The notes under the pieces are model-generated. The model had not been told where the DNA came from, did not search any database, and saw nothing but the letters and a program-made list of their open reading frames with translations. This document shows positions 41,950-49,996 of a stretch of 64,000 nt of DNA, piece after piece. Within the stretch, counting starts at the first letter, position 1, and the number at the start of each line of letters is the position of its first letter. The DNA is taken from positions 21,570 to 85,569 of the forward strand of contig JBBAWX010000013.1 of NCBI GenBank assembly GCA_040396955.1, written 5' to 3'. Source of the stretch: UBA965 sp040396955 (lineage in GTDB: Bacteria > Chloroflexota > Chloroflexia > Chloroflexales > Roseiflexaceae). Made by a program: the position numbers and the translations under genes.

Positions 41950-42768
41950 TCATGCATTATCTCGGTCGTGGGGAAGATAGCTACCCCACACAAACTCCAC
42001 AATCCCGTAGTGCTGTTGGCGGTCGATGTGCCATCCATGGGTGGCCATGGTGGTTGCGAGCTCCTGAGCTGCTGGGAAGTGGACACCGCCATGTGTGGCG
42101 AGTAACGGTTGGATTACGCGCGCTGGCCAGCGCAGGCTTGCAGTGAGCCCCATACTGCGTAGTTGTGTGCCAGGGCGACTGATGCGACTCATTTCGGCGA
42201 TGACACGGTGTGTCTCTTCCATTTCGTTCCATGAGCCACCAATCAAAATCGCGTCACATCCGGCATCGGGCATCGGCAAGGCCCGCGCATCCGCACACAC
42301 ATACCCAATGTCAAGATGCGCAGCGTGTGCGCGTCGCTCGGCTTCGACGAGCATCGGCCAGGCCCGATCGATGCCGATGACGACGGCTTGTGGCGCCGTG
42401 CGAGCCGCTGCACGCGCATAGAGCCCGTTGGAGCAGGCCACATCGACGATGACCTGTGCCGTAGCGATGCCCGCACATATCAGGGGCAATTCGTGGTCAT
42501 ACCCGAATACCTGGCCACTCAAGATCGTGAGGGCATATGGTCGCCATATACGCTCATATGCCCATGCGGTAAGCTGCCATTCATTGCTCTGGGCTGCCCG
42601 GCTCTGGGCCGGTGGCAGGGTGCGGAGGTCGAGGACTCCGTGGCGTATGGCAAAACCGTGTTGCTGGGTGCATATCACCTCACCATGGCGAGCATCGCCG
42701 TGATGGTGGGTGAGTTGGCCATGACAGTGTGGGCAACGGAGTTGTGCCAAATGGTGCGCATGAATCAC
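41950..42768 (-). CDS. SAM methyltransferase with N-terminal Trm112-like zinc ribbon
   Basis: About 272 residues. The first 40 resemble a Trm112/RlmA-type zinc ribbon: LRCPHCHGQL, then VICTQQHGFAIRHGVLDL. The class I methyltransferase core follows: VIVDVACSNGLYARAAART (SAM site), GIDRAWPMLVEAERRA, VCADARALPMPDAGCDAILI. The substrate is not identifiable; RlmA-like rRNA or small-molecule methylation are possible. A GTG at 42768, one base after the rhodanese stop, is favoured as start; an ATG at 42840 would overlap the rhodanese gene by 71 bases. It is second in a minus-strand run of three. Confidence 0.72.
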   Translation of the reverse strand: MIHAHHLAQLRCPHCHGQLTHHHGDARHGEVICTQQHGFAIRHGVLDLRTLPPAQSRAAQSNEWQLTAWAYERIWRPYALTILSGQVFGYDHELPLICAGIATAQVIVDVACSNGLYARAAARTAPQAVVIGIDRAWPMLVEAERRAHAAHLDIGYVCADARALPMPDAGCDAILIGGSWNEMEETHRVIAEMSRISRPGTQLRSMGLTASLRWPARVIQPLLATHGGVHFPAAQELATTMATHGWHIDRQQHYGIVEFVWGSYLPHDRDNA

Positions 42769-42769
42769 G

Positions 42770-43096
42770 CTAGTATCTCGGCACACTAGGGTCAATGCGA
42801 CATGACCAGTCGTCGATACCACCATCCATGGTGGCCACATTGGTATATCCGAAGCGTGTCACAAGGGCTTCGGCAACATGGGCGCTTCGGATGCCGTGAT
42901 GACACATGATAATCAGCTCGCAGTCACGGTCAAGATGCTCGGCCCAGGTGGCGGCTTGGCTCATCGGGTGCAAAATGGATCCGGCGATGTGCGCAAGCGC
43001 ATACTCGTGTGCTTCACGCACGTCAATGAGTTGCATGGCGACTTGTGCCTGTTGTTGTTGCCGGACATAAAAAACGTCCACATGCCGGTAGGTCAT
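42770..43096 (-). CDS. Rhodanese-domain sulfurtransferase
   Basis: A single-domain rhodanese of 108 residues. VAMQLIDVREAHEYALAHIAGSI is the CH2A-type entry and LIIMCHHGIRSAHVAEAL the active-site loop with the persulfide Cys; the C-terminal GYTNVATMDGGIDDW is conserved. Single-domain forms shuttle sulfur in tRNA thiolation, molybdopterin or Fe-S assembly. The Fe-S carrier gene lies just upstream but is separated by a terminator. It heads the minus-strand run with the methyltransferase and BNR-repeat genes. Confidence 0.9.
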   Translation of the reverse strand: MTYRHVDVFYVRQQQQAQVAMQLIDVREAHEYALAHIAGSILHPMSQAATWAEHLDRDCELIIMCHHGIRSAHVAEALVTRFGYTNVATMDGGIDDWSCRIDPSVPRY

Positions 43097-43161
43097 ATGC
43101 TCTGCTCTTCTCGTTTTGAAACACGTCGGGGGGAATGCACAGGTCCATGAAATTTTTGCGC

Positions 43162-43191
43162 AAAACCCCCCCCAGCCACAGCTGGAGGGGG
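43162..43191 (-). terminator. Rho-independent terminator of the A-type Fe-S carrier gene
   Basis: On the minus strand CCCCCTCCAGC pairs with GCTGGGGGGGG through one wobble and a four-base loop, followed by four T. It lies 17 bases after the gene's stop. Confidence 0.85.
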
Positions 43192-43208
43192 CTCACAACA
43201 ACAGATGA

Positions 43209-43655
43209 TTACCGGCTTGAGCAGCTCCCACAACCACCACCGCTGTACTCGTCCTCATCGGCGCCGCCCTCTTCTTTGGAGCGGAACGAATGACCACAGC
43301 CACAGCTCGACACCGCGTTCGGGTTGTCGATTTTGAAGGCGCCTTGGAGCATGTTGTCTTGCTGGAATGAAATGGTCGCACCGGTCAAGTAACGAGCGCT
43401 GATGGGGTCAAGCATGACCTTGAGGCCGTGCACTTCCCACGCGGCATCGCCGTCGCGCATTTCGTTGTCGAAGGTCATGCCGTACTGCAGGCCCGAGCAC
43501 CCACCACCGGATACGAAGACGCGCAACGAGTAATCGCTGATTTCACGCTCCTGCATCATGGCAAGCAAGCGGCTGGCCGCTGCTTCGGTAATATTGACAG
43601 TCGGTGCAGCAGGCACGAACTCACGAAGCTGAATGTTCTGGTCTAGCAACGTCAT
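43209..43655 (-). CDS. HesB/IscA-type iron-sulfur carrier with Cys-rich tail
   Basis: A 148-residue A-type Fe-S cluster carrier. The three invariant Cys are seen in VSGGGCSGLQYGM and VSSCGCGHSFRS. The family is usually about 105-120 residues; this one has an N-terminal extension of about 18 and a C-terminal tail of some 25 residues (EEGGADEDEYSGGGCGSCSSR) adding two more Cys. AGGAGG lies six bases before the chosen ATG at 43655, so the upstream in-frame extension to 43709 is rejected. It delivers clusters to apo-proteins, and several Fe-S enzymes (MoaA, Mrp, GltB, HemW) are in the window. Confidence 0.9.
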   Translation of the reverse strand: MTLLDQNIQLREFVPAAPTVNITEAAASRLLAMMQEREISDYSLRVFVSGGGCSGLQYGMTFDNEMRDGDAAWEVHGLKVMLDPISARYLTGATISFQQDNMLQGAFKIDNPNAVSSCGCGHSFRSKEEGGADEDEYSGGGCGSCSSR

Positions 43656-43715
43656 TACTGACCTCCTCATAACGGGTACAAGTACATGAGTGAATACAGG
43701 CGTACTCATTCCATA

Positions 43716-43743
43716 AGTATACCAGAGAAGTAAAAAGTTGCAA
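43716..43743 (-). promoter_or_regulatory. Promoter of the A-type Fe-S carrier gene
   Basis: On the minus strand TTGCAA (43738-43743), a 16-base spacer and TATACT (43716-43721), about 60 bases before the start, divergent from the dinB promoter. Confidence 0.55.
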
Positions 43744-43778
43744 CCAACAGTTCCATACGGCTATTCACCCCTTCACCG

Positions 43779-43807
43779 TTGACGATTCAGAACAAATGTT
43801 CTAATAT
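43779..43807 (+). promoter_or_regulatory. dinB promoter with embedded LexA (SOS) box
   Basis: TTGACG (43779-43784), a 17-base spacer and TAATAT (43802-43807). The spacer contains the palindrome AGAACAAATGTTCT (43789-43802), i.e. GAAC-N4-GTTC, which matches the Gram-positive-type LexA box (CGAAC-N4-GTTCG). LexA bound there would block polymerase, so dinB is expected to be DNA-damage inducible. Confidence 0.85.
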
Positions 43808-43850
43808 ACATACACCACAGTACCACCGCATTACTTCACAGGAGGGCCGT

Positions 43851-45080
43851 ATGCCCACCATCATGCATGTCGATCTCGATGCCTTTTTTTGTGCAGTTGA
43901 ACAACGGCGGCGCCCTGCGCTGGTCGGGCGTCCCTTCGTGGTGGCTGGGCGCTCGCACGAACGTGGCGTTGTCGCCACCGCATCGTACGCCGCCCGCGCC
44001 TACGGCATCCGGGCGGGTACTCCGACTGCCAAAGCGCTACGAGTTTGCCCCGACCTCATCATTGTCACCCCCGATTATCCGGCGTACATGGAGGCCGCAC
44101 AGGCGGTGATGGCGCTATTGCAACGGGTGACGCCATTTGTCGAGCAGGCCTCCATTGATGAAGCATACGTGGATATCAGTGCGCATCAGCACGAGGCCAT
44201 GGCACTCGCACGTCGGGTCCAGCAGGAGGTGGCCAACGAGCTGCAGCTGTCGATTTCGTGTGGGATTGCGAGCAACAAGCTGGTCGCCAAGGCGGCCACA
44301 GACCGTGCCAAGAGCCGCGCACGAAGTGGGGAGATGCCCCACGCCATTTATGTGGTGCCAGTGGGGCAAGAATCGGCTTTTTTGGCACCACTGCCGGTCG
44401 AGACATTGTGTGGCATTGGTCCCAAGACGACGCATCAACTCCATGAATTGGGGATTGTCACCCTTGGTGAATTGGGGTGGCAACGGTGTAGTGATGTGGA
44501 GGCGCATTTTCCAGCTCGGCAGGCGGCGCAGCTCATTCGCTGGGCGCGGGGTATTGACGAGCGCCCCATACAACAAGCACAGCCCGCCAAATCACTCTCG
44601 CACGAGACCACTTTTTTGCGTGACGTCAACGATCGCGCCCTGGTGGTGGGCACGGTGCTCACGCTGGCTCAGGCCCTTGCATACCGGCTACAGCACAAGC
44701 AACTGCGGTGTTGGGTGGTGCACTGTCGTATTCGTTGGAACATGCAACAATCCGTGGCCAAGCAGGCCCGACTGCCCCGTGCCACGCACCAAGCAGCCGA
44801 GATTTTTGTGACGGCGTGTCAGCTGTTGGATGCGCTCTGGGATGGGCAACGAAGCATGCGATTAGTGGGAGTGGGGGTAGCGCAACTCGGGAGGTACCCC
44901 GAACAACTGGGTTTTTGGGATGCCGAATTGGTCGACCAGGGGGAGCAGTGGTCGGTTGCGGCGACCACGGCCATCATTGATGCTGAAGCCTTCCAAGGGC
45001 ATCCCCTTTCGACACAGCGTATTGGTCACCGTGCGACACGGCGCTGGTCACCGCATCAGGGGGAAGATCTGGGTGATTAG
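43851..45080 (+). CDS. dinB: DNA polymerase IV (Y-family translesion polymerase)
   Basis: Error-prone polymerase that copies past DNA lesions. The 409 residues begin MPTIMHVDLDAFFCAVEQRR, with the catalytic DxD-type Asp, then VVAGRSHERGVVATASYAARAYGI, the second catalytic motif EQASIDEAYVDIS and LSISCGIASNKLVAKAATDRAK, and a helix-hairpin-helix ETLCGIGPKTTHQL. The little-finger domain follows. The ATG at 43851 follows AGGAGGG; the open frame upstream to 43779 runs through the promoter. No beta-clamp-binding peptide is obvious at the C-terminus. Its stop overlaps moaA by four bases, tail to tail. Confidence 0.95.
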   Translation: MPTIMHVDLDAFFCAVEQRRRPALVGRPFVVAGRSHERGVVATASYAARAYGIRAGTPTAKALRVCPDLIIVTPDYPAYMEAAQAVMALLQRVTPFVEQASIDEAYVDISAHQHEAMALARRVQQEVANELQLSISCGIASNKLVAKAATDRAKSRARSGEMPHAIYVVPVGQESAFLAPLPVETLCGIGPKTTHQLHELGIVTLGELGWQRCSDVEAHFPARQAAQLIRWARGIDERPIQQAQPAKSLSHETTFLRDVNDRALVVGTVLTLAQALAYRLQHKQLRCWVVHCRIRWNMQQSVAKQARLPRATHQAAEIFVTACQLLDALWDGQRSMRLVGVGVAQLGRYPEQLGFWDAELVDQGEQWSVAATTAIIDAEAFQGHPLSTQRIGHRATRRWSPHQGEDLGD

Positions 45081-46141
45081 CCGCCGAGCGCCGACATGCC
45101 GCGCACGGTGGGCAAAATACCCTCGGGGAGGCCATGCCCCCAGGGTTTGATGGCAACTGCATGCCGGATAATTTGCTCGAGTTCGTCGTCGTCGATGCCT
45201 TGGCGCAACGCGGCCCGTACATCGACTTCGTCGTCCCGGAGTAAGCAGAGGTGTAGGCGTCCATCAGCGGTCAGGCGCATGCGGTTGCAGGTGCTACAAA
45301 ACGGCTCACTGACCGAGCTGATGAAGCCGATACTGCCACGTGCATGGGCGATGCGATAGCGGTGAGCCGGGTCAGCCGCATGCATGCCAAGGTCGGTCAG
45401 TGGGCCAAATTCACCCTCGATGGCATGAATCAGGTGTTGGCTGGGGACGACGCCATCGTTGGCGACATCGGCCACTCCGGTCAATGGCATGACCTCAATG
45501 AAGCGCACATCCCAGTCATGGGTGAGGGTGAGTGCCGCCATCTCGAGCACGTCGTGGTCGTTGAGACCACGCACCACGACCATGTTGAGTTTGAGCGGGG
45601 TGAGTCCAGCCGCTTCGGCGGCCATGATGCCCTCCCAGACGGTGGCCAGCTTCGCGCCACGGGTCATCAGGGCGAAGCGATCCGCGTCGAGTGTGTCGAT
45701 GCTGATGTTGACCCGGTCGAGCCCGGCTGCTTTGAGGGCATGGGCAATGGGCGCCAATTTGACGGCATTGGTGGTCATGGCGATATGCTCAATGCCCGGG
45801 GTGTCTTTGATGGCTGTTACGAGCTCAACAAGGTCGCGGCGCAGGGTCGGTTCACCGCCGGTGAGGCGGATTTTGCGGAACCCGACCCGAGCACAAGCGC
45901 GCACGGTACGGAGCAACTCGGTGGTGGTTAGAATGTCGTCCTTGGGCATGAAATCCAGCCCCTCGGCTGGCATGCAGTAGACACAGCGTAAGTTGCACCG
46001 ATCGGTGAGCGAGATCCGCAGGTAGTCGATACGCCGTCCGTAGTTGTCCAACGCTGGGAGTTCGCTGTTGTAGCGTGGGCGATGCGTGGTCAGCGGATCA
46101 ATGAGAGTAATCGGCTGGAGGCGGTGTTCTTCGTATTGCAT
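45077..46141 (-). CDS. moaA: GTP 3',8-cyclase (molybdopterin synthesis)
   Basis: Radical SAM enzyme for the first step of molybdenum cofactor synthesis. The 354 residues contain SLTDRCNLRCVYCMPAEGLDF with the CxxxCxxC site, KIRLTGGEPTLRRDLVELV, ISIDTLD and the second 4Fe-4S site FCSTCNRMRLTADGRLHLCL. The conserved C-terminal Gly-Gly pair is present as the last two residues (LGG). No other moa gene is in the window. It is convergent with dinB (four-base overlap) and lies downstream of mrp, separated by a strong hairpin. Confidence 0.95.
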   Translation of the reverse strand: MQYEEHRLQPITLIDPLTTHRPRYNSELPALDNYGRRIDYLRISLTDRCNLRCVYCMPAEGLDFMPKDDILTTTELLRTVRACARVGFRKIRLTGGEPTLRRDLVELVTAIKDTPGIEHIAMTTNAVKLAPIAHALKAAGLDRVNISIDTLDADRFALMTRGAKLATVWEGIMAAEAAGLTPLKLNMVVVRGLNDHDVLEMAALTLTHDWDVRFIEVMPLTGVADVANDGVVPSQHLIHAIEGEFGPLTDLGMHAADPAHRYRIAHARGSIGFISSVSEPFCSTCNRMRLTADGRLHLCLLRDDEVDVRAALRQGIDDDELEQIIRHAVAIKPWGHGLPEGILPTVRGMSALGG

Positions 46142-46164
46142 ACAAACCTCCGTGATGTGGTGGG

Positions 46165-46206
46165 CACGGCACCCTCCTCTCCTGTGAGTGTGGTGAGGGT
46201 GCCGTG
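46165..46206 (-). terminator. Hairpin between mrp and moaA
   Basis: Perfect 12-bp stem CACGGCACCCTC / GAGGGTGCCGTG with an 18-base loop, 14 bases after the mrp stop. There is no U run, so partial termination or mRNA stabilisation are both possible. Confidence 0.5.
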
Positions 46207-46219
46207 GGGGTCGGTGTCG

Positions 46220-47311
46220 TTAGACGTGTTCGAGGACGCTCACGCGGGCTGCGAGGCGCTGAGCAATGACTTGGAAGACGTCGGCATAGGCATCTGCCTC
46301 GCTGCCGAGTACCGCAGGGGTGCCCTGGTCGCCAGCGGCGCGGATGCTCATCCCCAAGGGAATCTGCCCAAGCATGGGGACTTGCAGGCGGTCGGCGAGC
46401 TGGGTGGCAGCGCCGCTACCAAAGATATCGTAGCGGGCACCGGTGTCAGGTGCTACAAAGTAGGCCATGTTTTCGACGATGCCCAACAACGGCACGTTGA
46501 CCTTGCGGAACATCTCCATGCTCTTGATGACATCGATGGCGGCCACCTGTTGCGGTGTCGTGACGGTGACGGCTCCGGTTAAGCCGACGTTTTGGAGCGA
46601 CTGCGCCAGCGTGAGTGCCACATCGCCCGTGCCTGGTGGCATGTCGATGACGAGGTAGTCGAGGGGCGCCCAGTCGACCTGGTACAAGAATTGCCGCAGG
46701 AGCTGCGATACCATGGGGCCACGCCAGATGACGGGCTGGCTGTCGTCAACCAAAAACCCCACCGACATCAGCTTGATGCCGTGGGCCTGCAACGGAATCA
46801 TGCGTGGCTGCCCGTCTGGGCCGGTCTCGGCTTCGGGTTGGCCAGTGACTCCCATCATCAGGGGAATGGATGGACCGTAGATGTCGGCATCGAGCAATCC
46901 GACACGCGCCCCCTCACGGGCCAGTGCCGTGGCCAGATTGACCGCAACCGTCGATTTGCCGACCCCACCTTTGCCGGCCGATACGGCGATGACATGGCTG
47001 ACACCGGGGATGGCCGCCTTGTCGAGGAGCCCACCGTGGGTGCGCACCTGGGCCGTGAATTCCACGTTGATGAGGTCACGGCTGACACCGAGGATCTGCT
47101 CAATGGCGTCTTCACAGGCGGTGCGGATTTCGTACTTGAGCGGACATGCAGGAGTCGTTAACTCGACCGCAAAACTGACGCGGTCAGCACTGATGACCAC
47201 GTTCTTGATCATTTTGCGTGATACCAAATCGCCGCCGAGTTCTGGCTCCTGGACTGTGCGCAGTGCCTCGAGGACCCGGGCTTCGGTGATGCTACTGGGA
47301 ATGGTGGCCAT
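46220..47311 (-). CDS. mrp: Mrp/ApbC family Fe-S cluster carrier ATPase
   Basis: A 363-residue P-loop protein. An N-terminal MIP18/DUF59 domain (ARVLEALRTVQEPELGGDLV) is fused to the ParA/MinD-type ATPase with VSAGKGGVGKSTVAVNLATALA (deviant Walker A), VGLLDADIYGPSIPLMMG and YLVIDMPPGTGDVALTLAQ. Such proteins bind and transfer 4Fe-4S clusters. The typical C-terminal CxxC is not apparent, so cluster binding may differ from E. coli ApbC. AGGA precedes the ATG. The promoter area carries an inverted repeat around a TATACT box. Confidence 0.92.
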   Translation of the reverse strand: MATIPSSITEARVLEALRTVQEPELGGDLVSRKMIKNVVISADRVSFAVELTTPACPLKYEIRTACEDAIEQILGVSRDLINVEFTAQVRTHGGLLDKAAIPGVSHVIAVSAGKGGVGKSTVAVNLATALAREGARVGLLDADIYGPSIPLMMGVTGQPEAETGPDGQPRMIPLQAHGIKLMSVGFLVDDSQPVIWRGPMVSQLLRQFLYQVDWAPLDYLVIDMPPGTGDVALTLAQSLQNVGLTGAVTVTTPQQVAAIDVIKSMEMFRKVNVPLLGIVENMAYFVAPDTGARYDIFGSGAATQLADRLQVPMLGQIPLGMSIRAAGDQGTPAVLGSEADAYADVFQVIAQRLAARVSVLEHV

Positions 47312-47321
47312 GGGCGTCCTA

Positions 47322-47358
47322 ACAATGCTTAATCAATAAGTATACTAAGAAGCATTGT
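47322..47358 (-). promoter_or_regulatory. Inverted repeat flanking the mrp -10 box
   Basis: ACAATGCTT (47322-47330) and AAGCATTGT (47350-47358) form a 9-bp inverted repeat with a 19-base spacer. On the minus strand TATACT lies between the arms, 30 bases or so before mrp. A dimeric regulator binding both arms would cover the promoter. Confidence 0.45.
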
Positions 47359-47368
47359 ACCACACCCC

Positions 47369-47650
47369 TTAGGTTGGCGTTGGATCACCATGGTCGTTGC
47401 TCCTGTGGAGCAGGGTTTGCACGAGCGGTTCGAGATCGCCAACCTGCACATGGTGGTGCCTGATAGGCCCCGGCCAAATGGTCAAGTTGGGGCCATCGTC
47501 ACAGCGATTTTGGCACCCGCTGGCGCGCAACTCGCATCGTTGGCTCAGTCCATTCTGGGTGATGAGGTGCTGCAAACTCCGATAAATGAGGTCGCCACGG
47601 CAAAATGCACCATGGCAGACGTAGATGCGATGGGTGGATTCATTTGACAT
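47369..47650 (-). CDS. (2Fe-2S) ferredoxin domain protein, thioredoxin-like
   Basis: A 93-residue protein of the thioredoxin-like 2Fe-2S ferredoxin family: IYVCHGAFCRGDLI and ELRASGCQNRCDDGPNLTIWPG give the four cluster Cys (C-x4-C and C-x3-C), followed by HHHVQVGDLEPLVQTLL. It probably carries electrons to an unidentified enzyme. The start at MSNEST (47650) is the likeliest; an ATG 12 bases upstream is possible. It is divergent from the antiporter gene, with about 140 bases between the starts. Role in the window unknown. Confidence 0.85.
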   Translation of the reverse strand: MSNESTHRIYVCHGAFCRGDLIYRSLQHLITQNGLSQRCELRASGCQNRCDDGPNLTIWPGPIRHHHVQVGDLEPLVQTLLHRSNDHGDPTPT

Positions 47651-47678
47651 AAAAACTATCATCTCGTAAACCCTACGG

Positions 47679-47684
47679 TATAAT
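47679..47684 (+). promoter_or_regulatory. Putative -10 box of the antiporter gene
   Basis: TATAAT in the gap between the divergent ferredoxin and antiporter genes, about 105 bases before the antiporter start. The -35 region is poor. Confidence 0.35.
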
Positions 47685-47789
47685 AGAAGGTAGGGTAGAT
47701 TGACAAAGCTCTTTGGTATGCTACCACATGTGGTTGCAAGCGGTGTGGAGGCGACCAAATAACGTCCATTGAGAAAGGAAAAGCTGCTC

Positions 47790-49802
47790 ATGGGAATTGC
47801 TGCTGACTTTGCCTTGATCATCGTTGCCGCTCTACTTGGTGGGATTGTGGCCCAACGTCTCGGTCAGCCATTGATTATCGGTTACATTGTGGCCGGGGTG
47901 GTCATTGGGCCGTACACGGCTGGTCCCACTGTTTCGGAAATTCACGATATCGAGCTCCTCGCCGAAATCGGCGTAGCCCTGCTCCTCTTTGCGCTCGGGT
48001 TGGAGTTCAATTTCAGCAAACTGATGAAAGTCAAGTGGCTGGCCTTCATCGGCACTCCCATTCAAATTTGTCTGAGCATGGTGCTCGGATGGGGGCTCGG
48101 CACCTTACTGGGCTGGGATACCACGGCGGCCATCTGGTTGGGGGCCTTTGTTTCGTTGTCGAGTACCATGGTCATCCTCAAGACACTGGCCGCACAGGGT
48201 GAACTCGGTTCGCTTGCGAGTCGCATCATGATTAGCATGTTGGTGGTGCAAGACTTGGCCGTGGTGCCCATGATGCTCGTGTTGCCGGAGCTCAACCAAT
48301 TTGGTGCGGGACTCAACAATCTGGCATGGGCTGCGCTACGAGCCGTGGTGTTCATTGTGACGATGGTTGTGGTGGGGACGCGAGTCATGCCCGTGCTGTT
48401 GCGGCGTATCAGCCTATGGGGATCGCGTGAGCTGTTTTTAATTGCGATAATGGCTATTGGGCTGGGAATTGGCTATGCCACCTACCTAGTTGGCTTGTCG
48501 TTCGCATTTGGTGCCTTTGTGGCAGGCATGGTACTGAGTGAATCAGAGTACAGCCATCAAGCACTCAGTGATATTGTGCCGTTGCGTGATATTTTTAGCA
48601 TGATTTTTTTCGTTTCGGTGGGCATGCTCCTAGATCCGCTCTTTTTGTGGCATCAGGCATGGGTAATCGTCGAGCTTGCTGGGTTGGTGAGTATCGGGAA
48701 GCTGGTGATTTTTGCCGTGGTGACGCGCATATTTGGGTATCGGGGTGATATTCCGCTGACTGTGGGATTGGGATTGTTCCAGATTGGTGAGTTTGCCTTT
48801 GTGCTGGCACGGGTTGCCGTCAGCGAGGGAATGCTCAGCACCGATCAGTACAACCTGGTGTTGGCCACCGCACTGGTGACCATGATGCTGACCCCGTCAC
48901 TGATGCGTCTGCGTCAACCACTCGCACACCTTCGCCAGCGTTGGTGGCCTGAGCCTGCGGCACACGTGATTGACGATGTCGGGTTTGTGCCCGCCGTGCA
49001 GGGGCACGCCATCATCATCGGCTATGGCCGGGTCGGGCAGTACACGGCACAGCTGTTGCACCGCCTTGAGTTGCCGTATGTGGTCGTAGAAAGCGATCAA
49101 TACCGACTCGACGAATTGCGTCATAAACACATCCCGTGCATTTACGGTGATGCCACGAGCAGCGAGGTGTTGGTCGCGGCAGGCATTGCGCGTGCGCGCT
49201 TGGTGCTCGTGGCCGTTGGTTCTGCATTTGATGTCGAATCCATTGTGCGCACTGCGCGTAGCCTGGCACCGCAGGTGCACATTGTGGCGCGTGCCACCAA
49301 AATGGCGCAAGTAGAATTGCTCCATGAGCTGGGCATCCACGAAATTGTGCAACCAGAGTTTGAAGCTGGGCTGGAGATGATGCGTCAGACCATGTTGCAT
49401 TTCGACGTGACCCCCGAAATCATTGAACGCATGAGTGACGATGTACGCGCCGCCGCCTACGCACCACTTGCTACGCAAAGCCCCGACGTGCATCTAGAAC
49501 GCTCACTGGGTGCTGCCAAAGTGGCCCTGGCGCTGTCGTGGCACGCAGTAGCCGATGATTCACCGTTGGTGGCAAAAACGTTGGGAGACGGTGTCATTGG
49601 TATGGCGAGTGGCGTCCTCGTGGTGGGAATTTTGCGCAATGGGGTGCTGATGATGAACCCAACCGCCCATGAAGTGTTACAATCAGGAGACATGCTCGCT
49701 GTGTGTGGCACCTCCGACCAACGACAGGCCTTTGCCCGCCTCATCCTCCCACGCGCATCAGCATTACTGCCACTGTTGACGAGCACAAGGGAATCCACAT
49801 GA
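47790..49802 (+). CDS. Kef-type monovalent cation:proton antiporter (CPA2) with TrkA-N/TrkA-C domains
   Basis: A 670-residue membrane antiporter. About 12 hydrophobic helices span residues 1-390 (starts ALIIVAALLGGIVAQRLGQP; LLLFALGLEFN; LGAFVSLSSTMVILKTLA). A RCK/TrkA-N domain follows with the nucleotide site HAIIIGYGRVGQYTAQLL and then YVVVESDQYRLDELRHKHIPCIYGDA. The last part is a TrkA-C ligand domain. It exports K+ or Na+ in exchange for protons and is gated by a ligand on the RCK domain. The ATG at 47790 follows AAAGGAAAA; TTG 47769 is not needed. A 55-residue gene overlaps its stop. Confidence 0.92.
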   Translation: MGIAADFALIIVAALLGGIVAQRLGQPLIIGYIVAGVVIGPYTAGPTVSEIHDIELLAEIGVALLLFALGLEFNFSKLMKVKWLAFIGTPIQICLSMVLGWGLGTLLGWDTTAAIWLGAFVSLSSTMVILKTLAAQGELGSLASRIMISMLVVQDLAVVPMMLVLPELNQFGAGLNNLAWAALRAVVFIVTMVVVGTRVMPVLLRRISLWGSRELFLIAIMAIGLGIGYATYLVGLSFAFGAFVAGMVLSESEYSHQALSDIVPLRDIFSMIFFVSVGMLLDPLFLWHQAWVIVELAGLVSIGKLVIFAVVTRIFGYRGDIPLTVGLGLFQIGEFAFVLARVAVSEGMLSTDQYNLVLATALVTMMLTPSLMRLRQPLAHLRQRWWPEPAAHVIDDVGFVPAVQGHAIIIGYGRVGQYTAQLLHRLELPYVVVESDQYRLDELRHKHIPCIYGDATSSEVLVAAGIARARLVLVAVGSAFDVESIVRTARSLAPQVHIVARATKMAQVELLHELGIHEIVQPEFEAGLEMMRQTMLHFDVTPEIIERMSDDVRAAAYAPLATQSPDVHLERSLGAAKVALALSWHAVADDSPLVAKTLGDGVIGMASGVLVVGILRNGVLMMNPTAHEVLQSGDMLAVCGTSDQRQAFARLILPRASALLPLLTSTREST

Positions 49803-49966
49803 ACGTTCGCATCGATGAAATTCTGACGGCCGATTTGTTGGCGATCCACGAAGCACACATTCGCGACTTTTTGGCACTTGAGGGTGTGACCCCGGCTGAT
49901 CCCCTCGGTGCCACCCTGTTGTCGGATCGCCTCATCAAAGAACTCCTCGAGGAATTGGCCGGGTAA
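49799..49966 (+). CDS. Small acidic protein coupled to the Kef-type antiporter
   Basis: A 55-residue protein beginning MNVRIDEILTADLLAIHEAH and ending LIKELLEELAG, not recognised. It is acidic and mostly predicted helical, with no transmembrane segment. Its ATG overlaps the antiporter stop (ATGA), and AAGGGAA sits a few bases upstream, so both sites look functional. It is followed by a perfect 14-bp hairpin that would end the operon. A role as a regulatory or accessory subunit of the antiporter is an inference from the coupling alone. Confidence 0.6.
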   Translation: MNVRIDEILTADLLAIHEAHIRDFLALEGVTPADPLGATLLSDRLIKELLEELAG

Positions 49967-49996
49967 GCATGATGTGTCCGCTCCGCCATCCATGTG

